Positions 26,327-35,973 of a stretch of 64,000 nucleotides of DNA are shown piece by piece. The notes beneath the pieces were generated by a model, which made no database searches, was not told the origin of the DNA, and worked only from the letters and a program-made list of their open reading frames with translations. The stretch covers positions 139,729 through 203,728 of the forward strand of contig CAIVRH010000014.1 in the NCBI GenBank assembly GCA_903908285.1, given 5' to 3'. The DNA comes from an uncultured candidate division Zixibacteria bacterium (GTDB lineage Bacteria > Zixibacteria > MSB-5A5 > SM1-73). The position numbers and the translations under genes were made by a program. Numbering within the stretch: the stretch's first letter is position 1; each line of letters begins with the position of its first letter.

Positions 26327-28072
26327 ATGTTCAAATCCAAAATCAGTTTTGTCATCATGCTGTCCCTGCTGTTATCTCTGATCTTTGTATGTGCTCAGGC
26401 GGAGGAAAGCTTCCGCTTTGCGGTTATCGGAGACAGAACCGGCAGCGCCCAACCGGGGATATACGAGAGTGTTTTGGCTGAAGTGAACCTGATGGACCCG
26501 GATATAATCCTGACCGTGGGCGATCATATCCAGGGGTATAACCAGGACAGCATTACTACTAACAAACAATGGGATGAATATTTCGGATTGTTGAAAGACA
26601 TGAAAGCTAAGTTCTATTTCACTCCGGGCAATCATGATATGTGGGATAATATCAGTGAGATCAACTACAAAAACCGGGTAGCGCAGCCATATTACTCTTT
26701 TGATTATAAGAATACCCATTTCATCATTTTGGATGTATCCCGTTGGGAGAAATATGAAGAGATGCCCAAGGAGCAGATTAATTGGCTGATCAGCGATCTG
26801 GAGAAAAACCGGGATAAGGAAAATATCTACGTTTTCTATCACAAACCGTTCTGGTTCGAAGCGGAAAGAGACAATAAGCCGGATTCCCTTCATATGATTT
26901 TCAAAAAGTACGGGGTGGATGCGGTGTTTAATGGGCATTATCACGGGTATTTTGCCACCCGAAAAGACGGAATCCTTTATACTGACATGAGTAGTTCCGG
27001 CGGGGCACTCTCTACAGAGAATATGGATTTGGGCTATCATTATCAATTCCTGTGGTGTACGGTAAATGTAAACAAACTGGATGTGGCAGTGGTTAATTTG
27101 GGGAATATCTTCGATAGGAATTTTGTTACGGTAGATGATAAAATTATCCTGGATGGAATCGAAGGTGGAAAGTATATCACCTTTTCTCCGGTTCTGATCG
27201 ATGAGAACGCTTCGGGCTTTTCCGGCGAAGAAAAGATGAGTATCCTAAACGGATACGAGAAGACATTAAAAGACACCGTCCGGTGGGAATGCGAAGACAA
27301 TTGGACGGTTGAACCAACAGCACATACTGTGGATATAACCCCATCGCAAACAACGAGTTTAGGCTTCAAAGTTAATCTAAAAGGTGAACTATATCCCCTC
27401 CCTAAATTTAAACTGAATTATCCGGTAAATGAAAAAAAGGTTTATCCGGTGGAGGATCGTCTCTGGATAAAACGCCAGATAGCTTGTAAGAGAATGACCA
27501 CCCCTCCAATATTGGATGGAACGATATCGGAAAACGAATGGAAAGGGATCGCACCGGTAACTTCATTCTGTTCTCCCACCGGTGATAGGTCCATCGTCGA
27601 GCCAACGAAATTTTATTTCGGTTATGATACCGGTAATCTGTATATCGCGGTAAGGTGTAATGAAAGCAAGAAGGATCAAATCGTCTCCCAGGCGAAAACC
27701 CAGGACGGAGCGGTTTACCAGGAGGATTGCGTGGGGTATTTCATCTGTCCGGATACGGTCCTCAAGGATATTTACCAGATATATTTCAATCCACTGGGAA
27801 CACCGTTTGACCAGTTGATCAAATATGACGGGGGGAATTACAATGCCGACAGGAAATGGAACGGGAAATATCAGGTGAAATCTGCGGTGGCGGAAGATGG
27901 ATGGAACATAGAGATAAAGATACCGTTTTCTCAACTGAAGACCAAACCCAAAAGAGGGGATGTCTGGGATATCAACTTCAGAAGGAAACAAAAACGGTTA
28001 AATTCCTCCTCGGATTGGATGTACCCGATAACTTATGATACCAAATATTATGGAATGATGAAGTTTGACTAA
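26327..28072 (+). CDS. Secreted metallophosphoesterase with C-terminal CBM9-like domain
   Basis: A 581-residue exported protein with signal peptide 'FVIMLSLLLSLIFVCAQA'. The calcineurin-like domain spans about 28-270 with the dinuclear-metal motifs 'AVIGDRTGS' (GDxx variant), 'ILTVGDHIQG', 'FTPGNHDM' and 'NGHYHGYF'. After a beta-rich linker, residues from about 385 match a CBM9/DOMON-like module ('PPILDGTISENEWKGI' ... 'IEIKIPFSQL'), which in other proteins binds carbohydrate. I use ATG 26327 because GAGGAGG (26314-26320) precedes it; the frame's earlier ATG (26312) overlaps that Shine-Dalgarno. Substrate unknown; periplasmic or extracellular. Confidence 0.87.
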   Translation: MFKSKISFVIMLSLLLSLIFVCAQAEESFRFAVIGDRTGSAQPGIYESVLAEVNLMDPDIILTVGDHIQGYNQDSITTNKQWDEYFGLLKDMKAKFYFTPGNHDMWDNISEINYKNRVAQPYYSFDYKNTHFIILDVSRWEKYEEMPKEQINWLISDLEKNRDKENIYVFYHKPFWFEAERDNKPDSLHMIFKKYGVDAVFNGHYHGYFATRKDGILYTDMSSSGGALSTENMDLGYHYQFLWCTVNVNKLDVAVVNLGNIFDRNFVTVDDKIILDGIEGGKYITFSPVLIDENASGFSGEEKMSILNGYEKTLKDTVRWECEDNWTVEPTAHTVDITPSQTTSLGFKVNLKGELYPLPKFKLNYPVNEKKVYPVEDRLWIKRQIACKRMTTPPILDGTISENEWKGIAPVTSFCSPTGDRSIVEPTKFYFGYDTGNLYIAVRCNESKKDQIVSQAKTQDGAVYQEDCVGYFICPDTVLKDIYQIYFNPLGTPFDQLIKYDGGNYNADRKWNGKYQVKSAVAEDGWNIEIKIPFSQLKTKPKRGDVWDINFRRKQKRLNSSSDWMYPITYDTKYYGMMKFD

Positions 28073-28313
28073 CCATTTATTTGGAGCTGTTTACCAATAA
28101 TTTGTTACACTGGATTTGTTTAAAATTTGCGCCTGCGGTTACCTATCATCCGCTGAAACTCGATGGTGGTTCATCACAATGGAACCGCAATCCAAATCGG
28201 TTAACCGTGGGCTTGATAAGTTACGCCCTAATCGATAAACGAGTAAGCATTCAACCCGTTTCGAATAGCAGTTAGTATATTAGCGGAGCAGGGTTTTCCA
28301 AAAAGATATTATC

Positions 28314-29210
28314 ATGCTTAATAATATTCCACATTTGGGTGAGATACTGTCTGTCCTCTGTGCCATGGTCTGGGCGACTGCGGTCATCCTCTTCAAAAAA
28401 AGTGGAGAAAAAGTCACCCCTTTAGGCCTGAATCTTTATAAGAATGTGCTGGCTTTATCTCTTTTTGCTCTCACTTCTCTGATTTTGGGTATCACCCTCT
28501 TCCCTCCGGTCACCTGGCAGGATCATCTCTTGGTTTTTACCAGCGGATTTCTGGGCATAGCCATAGCCGACACTTTCTTCTTAAAAACCCTGAACCTGCT
28601 GGGAGCAGAGTTGACCGCCATAATCAGCTGTATGAACAGTCCGCTGATAATAGTTCTATCTGTACTTCTTTTGGGCGAAAGGATGAGAGGATATCAGCTG
28701 TTCGGTGTAGTTTTGATAATTTTGGCAGTGGTAACGGTTTCGCAAAAGAAGGGACGGAATAATATATCGCGTCAGGAGCTCTTCCGGGGTATCGCTTTGA
28801 GCGCTTTATATCTGGTTTCTGGAGCACTCGGTGTGGTGATTTTCAAACCGCTTTTGGATGAACTCCCCTTTCTCTGGATCATCCAGATGCGCCTTTTGGC
28901 CGGATGCTTGGGTACCGGTATTTTCCTGCTATTCCTTCCCGACAGGCAGAAGATTATGAAATCCCTTTTAAAAGTGGAAAACTGGCGCTATATGCTGCCG
29001 GCATCTTTTCTGGGAGCCTATCTTTCCATGGTCATCTGGATCGGGGGGATGAAATACACCCAGGCATCGGTGGCTTCCGCTTTGAATCAAACCACCAATG
29101 TTTTCGTATTTCTGCTGGCAGTTTTGTTTCTTAAAGAACCGGTGAATTTAATCCGGGTGGTAGCTATAGTTTTGGCTTTTGCCGGAGCGCTTTTGGTTAC
29201 TTTCGGTTAG
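28314..29210 (+). CDS. EamA/DMT-superfamily transporter
   Basis: A 298-residue inner-membrane protein with about ten transmembrane helices in two homologous EamA halves (first 'LGEILSVLCAMVWATAVILF', second starting near 'LFRGIALSALYLVSGALGVV'). Each half ends in a hydrophobic helix after a PVN/E-type motif ('LFLKEPVNLIRVVAIVLAFA'). DMT proteins export or import small metabolites; substrate is not predictable. Monocistronic, converging with the amidohydrolase gene. The 28073-28313 spacer shows nothing. Confidence 0.9.
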   Translation: MLNNIPHLGEILSVLCAMVWATAVILFKKSGEKVTPLGLNLYKNVLALSLFALTSLILGITLFPPVTWQDHLLVFTSGFLGIAIADTFFLKTLNLLGAELTAIISCMNSPLIIVLSVLLLGERMRGYQLFGVVLIILAVVTVSQKKGRNNISRQELFRGIALSALYLVSGALGVVIFKPLLDELPFLWIIQMRLLAGCLGTGIFLLFLPDRQKIMKSLLKVENWRYMLPASFLGAYLSMVIWIGGMKYTQASVASALNQTTNVFVFLLAVLFLKEPVNLIRVVAIVLAFAGALLVTFG

Positions 29211-29256
29211 ACCGGTGAGAAATCGTGCTTTCCGATAAAATTGAAGAAAGAGAAAT

Positions 29257-30891
29257 TTACCTTTGGTAAACGATTCTACCGCCCAGAATAGTATATTCCA
29301 CTTTTGTATCGGGAATTATTTCCGGATCCGTTTCGAAAATGTCTTGGGAGAGAATCACTAAATCTCCCAATTTTCCTGCCTGGATTGAACCCTTGATATT
29401 TTCCTCGTACGAAGCGAAACTAGCCCCTTGGGTGAAAGCATGAACCGCTTTTGCCACGCTAAGTCTTTCACCGGGATTCCAGCTTTCCTTTTCACCGGGT
29501 TTTTTACGCATAACCGCTGCATAGATTCCTTTCAAAGGGTCCAGGCTCTCGATGGGAGCATCCGACCCGAATACCAATAAAGCGCCATGGGTCGAAAGCG
29601 TTTTATAGGCATAAGCTGAGTGGCACCGTTTCCCCCAGTATTTCTCGGCAATCGGTCTATCCGCAGGGGCGTGCACGGGTTGGACTGAAGAGATGACGTT
29701 GAGTTTTTTGAATCTCTCGATGTCACTCGGATGGAGCAGCTGGATATGTTCAATCCGATGCCGTAACCTGTTTTTCCCTTCAGTATTTGGGACCGAAGAC
29801 TCTATTGCGCTCAAAGCATTATGAACGCCTTTATCCCCTATAGCATGAATGGATACGCTTATTCCCGCATAGCTGGCTTTTTTGGTTATTTCAGTCAATT
29901 CCTCCAACGAGGTAACCTCTATGCCGAAATTATCACTCGAACCTTCATAGGGTTCGAACATCAGGGCAGTTTGAGATCCCAGCGTTCCATCGCAGTAAAG
30001 TTTCACCCCTCCGAATCTTAAATATTCGTTGCCAAAAGATGACCCGATACCTAAACATATGACGGAATCCAAATCGCCATCCGCAATCCAATGGGATACC
30101 CTCAAAGTCAGATTCTCATCCAGCCAGAGCCCCTGAAATAGACGAAATGCTTCCTGGTCTTCAAAATTATGGATTCCGGTCAATCCAAAGCTATTGGCCA
30201 TCTTCAATGCCTTCCGGAACAACTCCCGGCAAACCTGAGCGGAAAGGGATGGAATTTTATCCCAAACCAGACCGATTGCATTCTCCTTTAAAATTCCCGT
30301 GGGTTTTCCCGTCAGAGGGTCTTTTACTATTTTTCCGCCGGACGGATCATCCGTGTTTTCATCCACCCCCGCAAATTGTAAAACTAATGAGTTTACCCAC
30401 AGCACATGATGATCCTTGCTCTGCAAGGCGACCGGATTTTGCGGGCAGATTTTGTCCAAAGTTTCCCGGGTAAAAATCGATTCGTCTCCCCAAATATTTT
30501 TATCCCACCCATCCCCCACCACCCACTCCTTGGGAGTGAGATCTCTACAGAAATCCGCGATGACCGATAGGAGTTTTTCAAAGGAGCTTATTCCTTCCAA
30601 GTTGGCTTTATTCAAACGATATGCCAAAGAAAGAAAATGAGTGTGCCCATCGATCAAACCCGGTATGACGGTCTTACCTTCCAGATTTATGACCCGAAAA
30701 TTTGCTCTCCCCAGATTCTCCACGTCAGTGTTTTTGCCTACCGCAATTATCTTATGATCCCTAATTGCCACTGCTTCGGCTTTGGGGTGCTGAGGATCCA
30801 TGGTGTAGATTTTGCCGTTTAACAACATCAGATTATCGTTCACGACGCCTAACCTTATTTTTACCTCTCCCCCTGTTCTCCTATCTTTCAT
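29257..30891 (-). CDS. Amidohydrolase family protein (YtcJ-like)
   Basis: A 544-residue metal-dependent hydrolase of the amidohydrolase 3 family. The composite beta-sandwich start 'MLLNGKIYTMDP' leads to the metal site 'VIPGLIDGHTHF' (HxH). Further blocks are 'VVGDGWDKNIWG', 'VKLYCDGTLGSQTA', 'HAIGDKGVHNAL', 'RIEHIQLL' and the C-terminal 'VFGSDAPIESLDPLKGIYAA', all typical of YtcJ/exoenzyme-regulatory-like proteins. The annotated ATG lacks a Shine-Dalgarno; a GTG at 30843 just before the first strand is an alternative. Substrate unknown. Upstream of it on the same strand is selB, 137 bp away. Confidence 0.9.
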   Translation of the reverse strand: MKDRRTGGEVKIRLGVVNDNLMLLNGKIYTMDPQHPKAEAVAIRDHKIIAVGKNTDVENLGRANFRVINLEGKTVIPGLIDGHTHFLSLAYRLNKANLEGISSFEKLLSVIADFCRDLTPKEWVVGDGWDKNIWGDESIFTRETLDKICPQNPVALQSKDHHVLWVNSLVLQFAGVDENTDDPSGGKIVKDPLTGKPTGILKENAIGLVWDKIPSLSAQVCRELFRKALKMANSFGLTGIHNFEDQEAFRLFQGLWLDENLTLRVSHWIADGDLDSVICLGIGSSFGNEYLRFGGVKLYCDGTLGSQTALMFEPYEGSSDNFGIEVTSLEELTEITKKASYAGISVSIHAIGDKGVHNALSAIESSVPNTEGKNRLRHRIEHIQLLHPSDIERFKKLNVISSVQPVHAPADRPIAEKYWGKRCHSAYAYKTLSTHGALLVFGSDAPIESLDPLKGIYAAVMRKKPGEKESWNPGERLSVAKAVHAFTQGASFASYEENIKGSIQAGKLGDLVILSQDIFETDPEIIPDTKVEYTILGGRIVYQR

Positions 30892-31028
30892 TCAGTAGAG
30901 AGAAGAGCAAAAGGAGGTGAAGTTTTGTACTTATCGCTTGTTCGTTATCAATTTCATTTTTCATTACCCGATATTGGGTGGTTTGAAATTCACCAAACCT
31001 CTAAGACCGGGCTTCGAAAACCGGTTGA

Positions 31029-32900
31029 TTACCTCTGAGCCAGCGTTCTCTTATCCCCTTCCCTCTGTGTTATCCCCAATTGATCCAGCGTTTCCAGGAT
31101 CGGCACCATATACTTTCGGGTGGTGGAAAGATGCTCTCGCAATTCGCTCACTGTTGCCGGTCCTTTCTTCCGGATAAATTCAACCACCATATTTTTCACC
31201 TTCTCAAAATCCTCTTTTCTAAGAAGTATACCCTCCTTCATATCCATTACCCGATCCTGTTCGATCAAAAAGAGTAAGATCAGCTCGGATTCCGGACCCC
31301 GGCTCACTATCTCATCTTTGGTTGGAGCTGAAAGGGGATTAGCTGCAAGCTCCTGGAGTAATTTATCCGATAATACCAATTGCTCGGTGGATAGTTTGGC
31401 TTGGTGGCCAGGAAGACGGAGATAAGCTCCCTGCTGCACAATCTTTCCCTCTTTCACCAGATGCTTGATCATCTGTTCCAGCAAGGTTGGCTCGATACTT
31501 AAGCGACTGGAGAATTCCGCCGATTTGGCGCCGATCTTAAAAGGGAATCTCTGATGGGTATTTTCGATCTCAGATATAACCTGGCCTGCTGCCCGATTCC
31601 ATTTGTCCCGATCTGCCACGAACTCTTGAGTGGAGAATATCTTGCCCTCTTTTTCCAGTTGCTTTAGATTCGATTGTATCTGCTCCTGGCTGAAATTACT
31701 CGATCTTAAAATCTCCTTCTTCAGGATCAATCCTTCTTTTGCCAGTTCGGATAGAATCAAATCCGCCAGGTTTAAGGAAACTCTTCTTTTAAGATCGGAT
31801 ATCGACCCTTCATCTTTTCTTTTGATCATTCCTGGCGAAACATCCAGCACGATTCCACCCCCTATGGTAATCTGGGGTGAAGGTAATCGGAGAATAAAAT
31901 GATCTCCGATCCGGGCAAGGAGTCTTTCACTGCATTCAAATTTCACCAAGTCCGATCCTCCGGGTGGTATTTGATCTTTATCCAGAATTTTCACTTTAGT
32001 CAGAAGCTCGGTCGTTCCGAGAATAAGCAATAATGTGGAATTATGCTTTATGGGATGACTTACAGTGGAAACCACATCCACCTTGCCAATGAAACTGCCG
32101 ATAGATTGGTCTTGACCCAATTTGGCAACCACATTCCCTCTTTGAATCTTCTCTTTTTCCACCCCGGCCAAATTCATCGCCACCCGGGTTCCGGGCATAA
32201 CTTTGGTTTGGGTTTTCTTGTGAGTTTGCAGCTCCCGGATCCGGGCAGAAATCTTACGGGGGAGGATTTCTATCTCTTCGCCCAACTGGAAACTGCCATC
32301 TCTCAAGGTTCCGGTCACCACTGTTCCCCGACCCGACATGGTGAAGACCCGATCAATATATAGCCGGGGTTTGCCAATGTCTTTCTGAGGCGTTATTTGG
32401 GCGATCATCTTTACTATCTGGTCATACAACTCCTGTATACCGGTTTTTTGGGTAGCAGATACTTTAACTATGGGTGCGTTTTCCAAGATGGTCCCTTTGG
32501 TTTTTGATTTTATATCCTCCTCCACCAAGCTTAACCAGTCGGGATCGACTAAATCTATTTTGTTTATAACCACTATTCCGGTTTGTATCTTCAAAATATC
32601 TAATATCTGAAGATGTTCCTCGCTTTGGGGCATCCACCCGTCGTCTGCTGCCACCACGAACAGGACCGCATCGATTCCCCCCACTCCCGCCACCATGTTT
32701 TTGACGAATCGCTCGTGACCGGGCACATCCACAATCCCTACCTCGCTCCCATCTGGAAGGGAGAGCCAGGCAAATCCCAGATCGATGGTCATCCCCCGCT
32801 CTTTTTCTTCCGGCAGACGGTCGGGATCGATTCCCGTCAGAGCCAAGACTATGGCGGATTTGCCGTGATCGATATGTCCCGCAGTTCCCAATACAAACAT
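31029..32900 (-). CDS. selB: Selenocysteine-specific translation elongation factor SelB
   Basis: A 623-residue GTPase that delivers Sec-tRNA to UGA codons marked by a SECIS hairpin. The G1 motif is 'GHIDHGKS' (8-15), followed by '[12 protein letters not shown]' (G3) and 'INKIDLVD' (G4). Domains II-III continue to about 350. The C-terminal half holds four winged-helix units that bind SECIS RNA, ending '[19 protein letters not shown]', a conserved SelB motif. EF-Tu and IF2 lack these. selA, selD and tRNA-Sec are not in this window, and no selenoprotein gene was recognised here. Confidence 0.95.
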   Translation of the reverse strand: MFVLGTAGHIDHGKSAIVLALTGIDPDRLPEEKERGMTIDLGFAWLSLPDGSEVGIVDVPGHERFVKNMVAGVGGIDAVLFVVAADDGWMPQSEEHLQILDILKIQTGIVVINKIDLVDPDWLSLVEEDIKSKTKGTILENAPIVKVSATQKTGIQELYDQIVKMIAQITPQKDIGKPRLYIDRVFTMSGRGTVVTGTLRDGSFQLGEEIEILPRKISARIRELQTHKKTQTKVMPGTRVAMNLAGVEKEKIQRGNVVAKLGQDQSIGSFIGKVDVVSTVSHPIKHNSTLLLILGTTELLTKVKILDKDQIPPGGSDLVKFECSERLLARIGDHFILRLPSPQITIGGGIVLDVSPGMIKRKDEGSISDLKRRVSLNLADLILSELAKEGLILKKEILRSSNFSQEQIQSNLKQLEKEGKIFSTQEFVADRDKWNRAAGQVISEIENTHQRFPFKIGAKSAEFSSRLSIEPTLLEQMIKHLVKEGKIVQQGAYLRLPGHQAKLSTEQLVLSDKLLQELAANPLSAPTKDEIVSRGPESELILLFLIEQDRVMDMKEGILLRKEDFEKVKNMVVEFIRKKGPATVSELREHLSTTRKYMVPILETLDQLGITQREGDKRTLAQR

Positions 32901-32924
32901 ATAATTTATGAAAGACCCTATTAT

Positions 32925-32945
32925 GGCAGGGTTAAATGCCCTGCC
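32925..32945. repeat. Small hairpin upstream of selB
   Basis: GGCAGGG/CCCTGCC stem with a 7-nt loop, part of a string of GC-rich hairpins in the 32901-33189 spacer (others: GAGGCGGGA/TCCCGTCTC near 32973 and CCGAGGC/GCCTCGG near 33028). No gene is present in this spacer. Confidence 0.5.
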
Positions 32946-33025
32946 CTATGAATAATAATATGTTTCTGCTCATAGAGGCGGGAATTTATCCCGTCTCGGA
33001 AAACTGTCACATAACCAAACTTGGT

Positions 33026-33092
33026 GCCGAGGCGTGAAGCCTCGGCTACGCGATCACTTGACCCCTCGAATCCTTGAATCCTTGAACCCTTT
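33026..33092. repeat. Composite repeat, copy 1 (downstream side of livF)
   Basis: CCGAGGCGTGAAGCCTCGG hairpin followed by CTACG, ATCACTTGA and CGAATCCTTGAACCCT phrases. A second copy with the same order lies at 34005-34069, so the pair brackets livF. Confidence 0.65.
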
Positions 33093-33155
33093 TAATTCAT
33101 CCGGCATGAAGCATAGAACCGCGGCATAAAGCCTCGTCGACACGCCATAGATCAA

Positions 33156-33190
33156 ATCCGTTATTCGTCATCCGTCATTCGTTATTGTTT
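33156..33190. repeat. ATTCGTCATCCGTCATTCG-type phrase repeat
   Basis: Degenerate tandem words of the type CGTTATTCGTCATCCGTCAT. Variants occur at about 34074-34100, 35992-36024, 36129-36158, 36249-36269, 37196-37225 (reverse), 37745-37845, 44950-44995, 47337-47370 (inside a gene) and 58925-58950. Confidence 0.65.
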
Positions 33191-33912
33191 TATCCCCCCA
33201 GATATGCTTCTTTCACCTGTTGATTGTTCAGAAGACTCTGTGCCGAATCCTCTAAGACTATCTTTCCCGTCTCCAGGACATATCCCCGATTGGCAATTTG
33301 CAGAGCCATGTGAGCATTCTGTTCCACCAACAAAATAGTGGTTCCCTGCTGGTTGATCTCCAGGATAGTATTGAAGATGGATTTTACCAAAATGGGAGCC
33401 AAACCCAAAGAAGGTTCATCCAAAAGCAGAAGTTTGGGATCAGACATCAGCGCCCGACCGATGGCCAGCATCTGTTGTTCTCCGCCGCTTAGAGTCCCGG
33501 CGCTCTGTTTTGATCTCTCTTTGAGACGGGGAAAGAGGGTGAAGGTTTTTTCTATGTCTTGATTAATCTTTTCTTTGTCTTTTCTGCAGAAAGCGCCCAA
33601 TTCCAGGTTTTCTAAAGTGGTAAGATTGGGGAAAATCTTTCTCCCCTCAGGAGATTGGGAAATGCCCAGCTCCACGATTTTGTGCGGTACCACTTTATCG
33701 ATCCTTTTACCTTCAAAAGTAATTGTCCCTTTTTTGGGTTTTAAAAGCCCGGAAATTGTATTTATCGTAGTCGATTTTCCCGCCCCGTTGGCTCCGATCA
33801 AGGTGACAATCTCTCCCCGGTTAATGTATAAGGTAATCCCCTTGAGGGCATGAATCGCTCCGTAATACACGCTCAGCGAGTCGATTTTCAATAATTTCGA
33901 ATCATCCATCAT
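33190..33912 (-). CDS. livF: Branched-chain amino acid ABC transporter ATP-binding protein LivF
   Basis: ATPase subunit of a HAAT-type importer. 240 residues from ATG 33912, with Walker A 'GANGAGKST', Q-loop region 'GISQSPEGRKIFPNLT' (the EGR block is typical of LivF), ABC signature 'LSGGEQQ' and Walker B 'LLLLDEPSLGLAP', H-loop 'LLVEQNAHMAL'. The open frame extends to a GTG at 33972, but that stretch reads through phrase-repeat DNA and adds no domain; a second ATG at 33909 is equally possible. Last gene of the livK-H-M-G-F unit. Confidence 0.95.
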   Translation of the reverse strand: MMDDSKLLKIDSLSVYYGAIHALKGITLYINRGEIVTLIGANGAGKSTTINTISGLLKPKKGTITFEGKRIDKVVPHKIVELGISQSPEGRKIFPNLTTLENLELGAFCRKDKEKINQDIEKTFTLFPRLKERSKQSAGTLSGGEQQMLAIGRALMSDPKLLLLDEPSLGLAPILVKSIFNTILEINQQGTTILLVEQNAHMALQIANRGYVLETGKIVLEDSAQSLLNNQQVKEAYLGG

Positions 33913-34004
33913 ATTACAGATTTGAGAAACGAGAAATGAGAATTGAGTTAAAACCTTTATCGTTGACACCACCGCTGAACCGTGATGGCTCAGCTACGCT
34001 TTCA

Positions 34005-34069
34005 GCTGAGGCATGAAGCCTCGGCTACGCATCACTTGAACCCTCGCCCCCTCGAATCCTTGAACCCTG
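34005..34069. repeat. Composite repeat, copy 2 (upstream side of livF)
   Basis: Same order of phrases as the copy at 33026-33092: GAGGCATGAAGCCTCGG hairpin, CTACGCATCACTTGAACCC, CTCGAATCCTTGAACCCT. Followed directly by an ATTCGTCATTCG phrase. Confidence 0.65.
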
Positions 34070-34100
34070 TTTTATTCGTCATTCGTCATCATTCATTATT

Positions 34101-34868
34101 TTATTTCATTTCCTCTCCCAAGTACGCCTCGATCACCTTGGGGTCTTTTTTGATTTTCTCCGGCGGACCTTCAGCTATTTTAATCCCGTAATCCAAAACC
34201 ACGATTCTTTCGCAGCAGCCCATTACCACTCTCATATCATGTTCGATCAGAAGGATGGTCAAATCGAAATCGATCCTGAGCTTGCAGATAAGAGTCATCA
34301 CGTTCTGTGTCTCTTGCGGATTCATTCCGGCGGTAGGCTCGTCCAATAGCATAAGTTTCGGCTCGGTCGCCAGAGCGCGTGCCATTTCCAGCCTTCTCTG
34401 TTGACCATAAGGAAGATTCATCGCCTTTTCATCTCTTACTGCATCTAGTCCAAAGATTCCAAGAAGCTTCATAGATCTTGCGGTCAACCCTGCTTCTTCT
34501 TCAAAGAATCTTTTGCTTCGGGTCACCGAGCTCCACATTCCCTCTTTGGAATGAAGATGACATGCCGAGCGGACGTTATCCAATACCGTTAGATTACTGA
34601 ACAGCCTGATGTTTTGGAAAGTTCTTCCGATCCCGTATGCTGTAATCTGGTAGGGCTTTTTCCCGTTGAGTTTTTTGTTCTGGAATATTATCTCACCTAA
34701 GGTCGGATTATAGACCCCCGTTATCATATTGAAAACCGTGGTCTTCCCGGCTCCGTTCGGACCAATCAGTCCCACCAACTCCCCTTTTTCCAAAAACATA
34801 TCCAGCCGGTCAACCGCTTTCAATCCGCCGAAATGCATAGAGCAATCTTTAATTTCAAGGATAGGCAT
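34101..34868 (-). CDS. livG: Branched-chain amino acid ABC transporter ATP-binding protein LivG
   Basis: Second ATPase subunit, 255 residues. Walker A 'GPNGAGKTT', 'TFQNIRLFSNLTVLDNV' (Q-loop with the LivG-type RLF), signature 'LPYGQQRRLEMARALA' (the LivG variant of LSGGQ), Walker B 'LMLLDEPTAGMNPQE' and H-loop 'LLIEHDMRVVM'. The RLF-then-PYGQQRRLE pair distinguishes LivG from LivF. It pairs with LivF on the cytoplasmic face of LivHM. Confidence 0.96.
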   Translation of the reverse strand: MPILEIKDCSMHFGGLKAVDRLDMFLEKGELVGLIGPNGAGKTTVFNMITGVYNPTLGEIIFQNKKLNGKKPYQITAYGIGRTFQNIRLFSNLTVLDNVRSACHLHSKEGMWSSVTRSKRFFEEEAGLTARSMKLLGIFGLDAVRDEKAMNLPYGQQRRLEMARALATEPKLMLLDEPTAGMNPQETQNVMTLICKLRIDFDLTILLIEHDMRVVMGCCERIVVLDYGIKIAEGPPEKIKKDPKVIEAYLGEEMK

Positions 34869-34892
34869 AATGATCGTTTAGGTTTTAAATCG

Positions 34893-34966
34893 TAGGGACA
34901 ACTCACGTGGTCAGACGACCACCCGTCTGGGTGGAACATCCCGCTAAAGGCGGGGAGTTGTCCCTA
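34893..34966. repeat. Nested inverted repeat in the livM-livG spacer
   Basis: A perfect 12-bp outer stem (TAGGGACAACTC, 34893-34904, with 34955-34966) encloses at least two inner hairpins (CAGACG 34912-34917 with CGTCTG 34924-34929; CCCGC 34940-34944 with GCGGG 34950-34954). It would fold as a multibranch structure in the liv mRNA. No T-tract follows on the minus strand side. Confidence 0.7.
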
Positions 34967-34971
34967 TAGTT

Positions 34972-35973
34972 TTAACCATCCATACCCTGCGCTTTCTTCC
35001 CAAACAGACTCTTGATTCTTTGCAAACTTAACTCTTGTACCCCGAAAATTCCCTGGGGACGGGTAAGCATGAGAATTATCAGTATTAGCGAATAAATCAC
35101 CATCCGGTAATCTTTCACTACTCTTAAGAACTCCGGCAAAATGGTCAAAATAATCGCTGCCAAAATCGAGCCGGTGATGCTCCCCATTCCACCCAGCACC
35201 ACCATTATGATAACCTCGATCGATCTCATGAAGGTAAAGCTGTTGGTATGCAGATACATCAGATAGTGCCCGAAAAGTCCACCCGCAATCCCGGCAAAAA
35301 ATGCACCGATGACGAATGCATATACTTTGTAATAGGTGGTGTTGATCCCCATCGCCTCCGCTGCCACCTCATCCTCCCGGACCGACAGGAACGCCCGGCC
35401 GTGCGTGGAGTGGATTAAATTCCGCACGACGATAATGGTCAGTATCATAAAGAATAAAACCCAGAACAAGTTAGTATAACCCGGTATGTCTGCAAAACCC
35501 CGGGCTCCGCCCACGGCATCTATATTTAAGATCATAACCCGGATGATCTCTCCGAACCCCAGAGTGGCGATAGCCAAGTAATCCCCTTTAAGCTTTAATG
35601 AAGGTATCCCCACCACCAAACCCGCCACTGCAGCCAGCATCCCGCCTAAGATTAAAGCTAAAACGAAAATGATCGATTTAGCCAACCAGGGAAAAAATAT
35701 AACCGAACTTAAACTCTGGATTAAATTCCTCCCGAAATAGTAAGTGAAGAAAGCGGAACTGTATCCTCCGATGGCCATAAAACCCGCATGCCCGATGGAG
35801 AACTGTCCGGTGAATCCGTTTATCAAATTCAGGCTCACCGCCAGCATGATATTAATCCCGATTAATATCAATATCTGCAAAAAGTATGGATTCATCCGGG
35901 AGGGGAGGTAATAATTCACCAGAAGCAGAAATCCTAAGGTCAAGATTATGAATATCGTTTTCTTGAATCTCAT
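34972..35973 (-). CDS. livM: Branched-chain amino acid ABC transporter permease LivM
   Basis: Inner-membrane permease, 333 residues with about nine transmembrane segments. Family blocks are 'INGFTGQFSIGHAGFMAIGG', 'GIPSLKLKGDYLAIATLGFG' (the EAA-like LivM signature), 'REDEVAAEAMGINTTYYKVY' and 'VVLGGMGSITGS'. Pairs with LivH to form the pore. The preceding spacer (35974-36277) is repeat DNA. Confidence 0.95.
   Translation of the reverse strand: MRFKKTIFIILTLGFLLLVNYYLPSRMNPYFLQILILIGINIMLAVSLNLINGFTGQFSIGHAGFMAIGGYSSAFFTYYFGRNLIQSLSSVIFFPWLAKSIIFVLALILGGMLAAVAGLVVGIPSLKLKGDYLAIATLGFGEIIRVMILNIDAVGGARGFADIPGYTNLFWVLFFMILTIIVVRNLIHSTHGRAFLSVREDEVAAEAMGINTTYYKVYAFVIGAFFAGIAGGLFGHYLMYLHTNSFTFMRSIEVIIMVVLGGMGSITGSILAAIILTILPEFLRVVKDYRMVIYSLILIILMLTRPQGIFGVQELSLQRIKSLFGKKAQGMDG

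Noticed and set aside
33913..33972. Longer livF start at GTG 33972.
   Set aside because: The added 20 residues read through phrase-repeat DNA and the ABC domain begins only after ATG 33912/33909.
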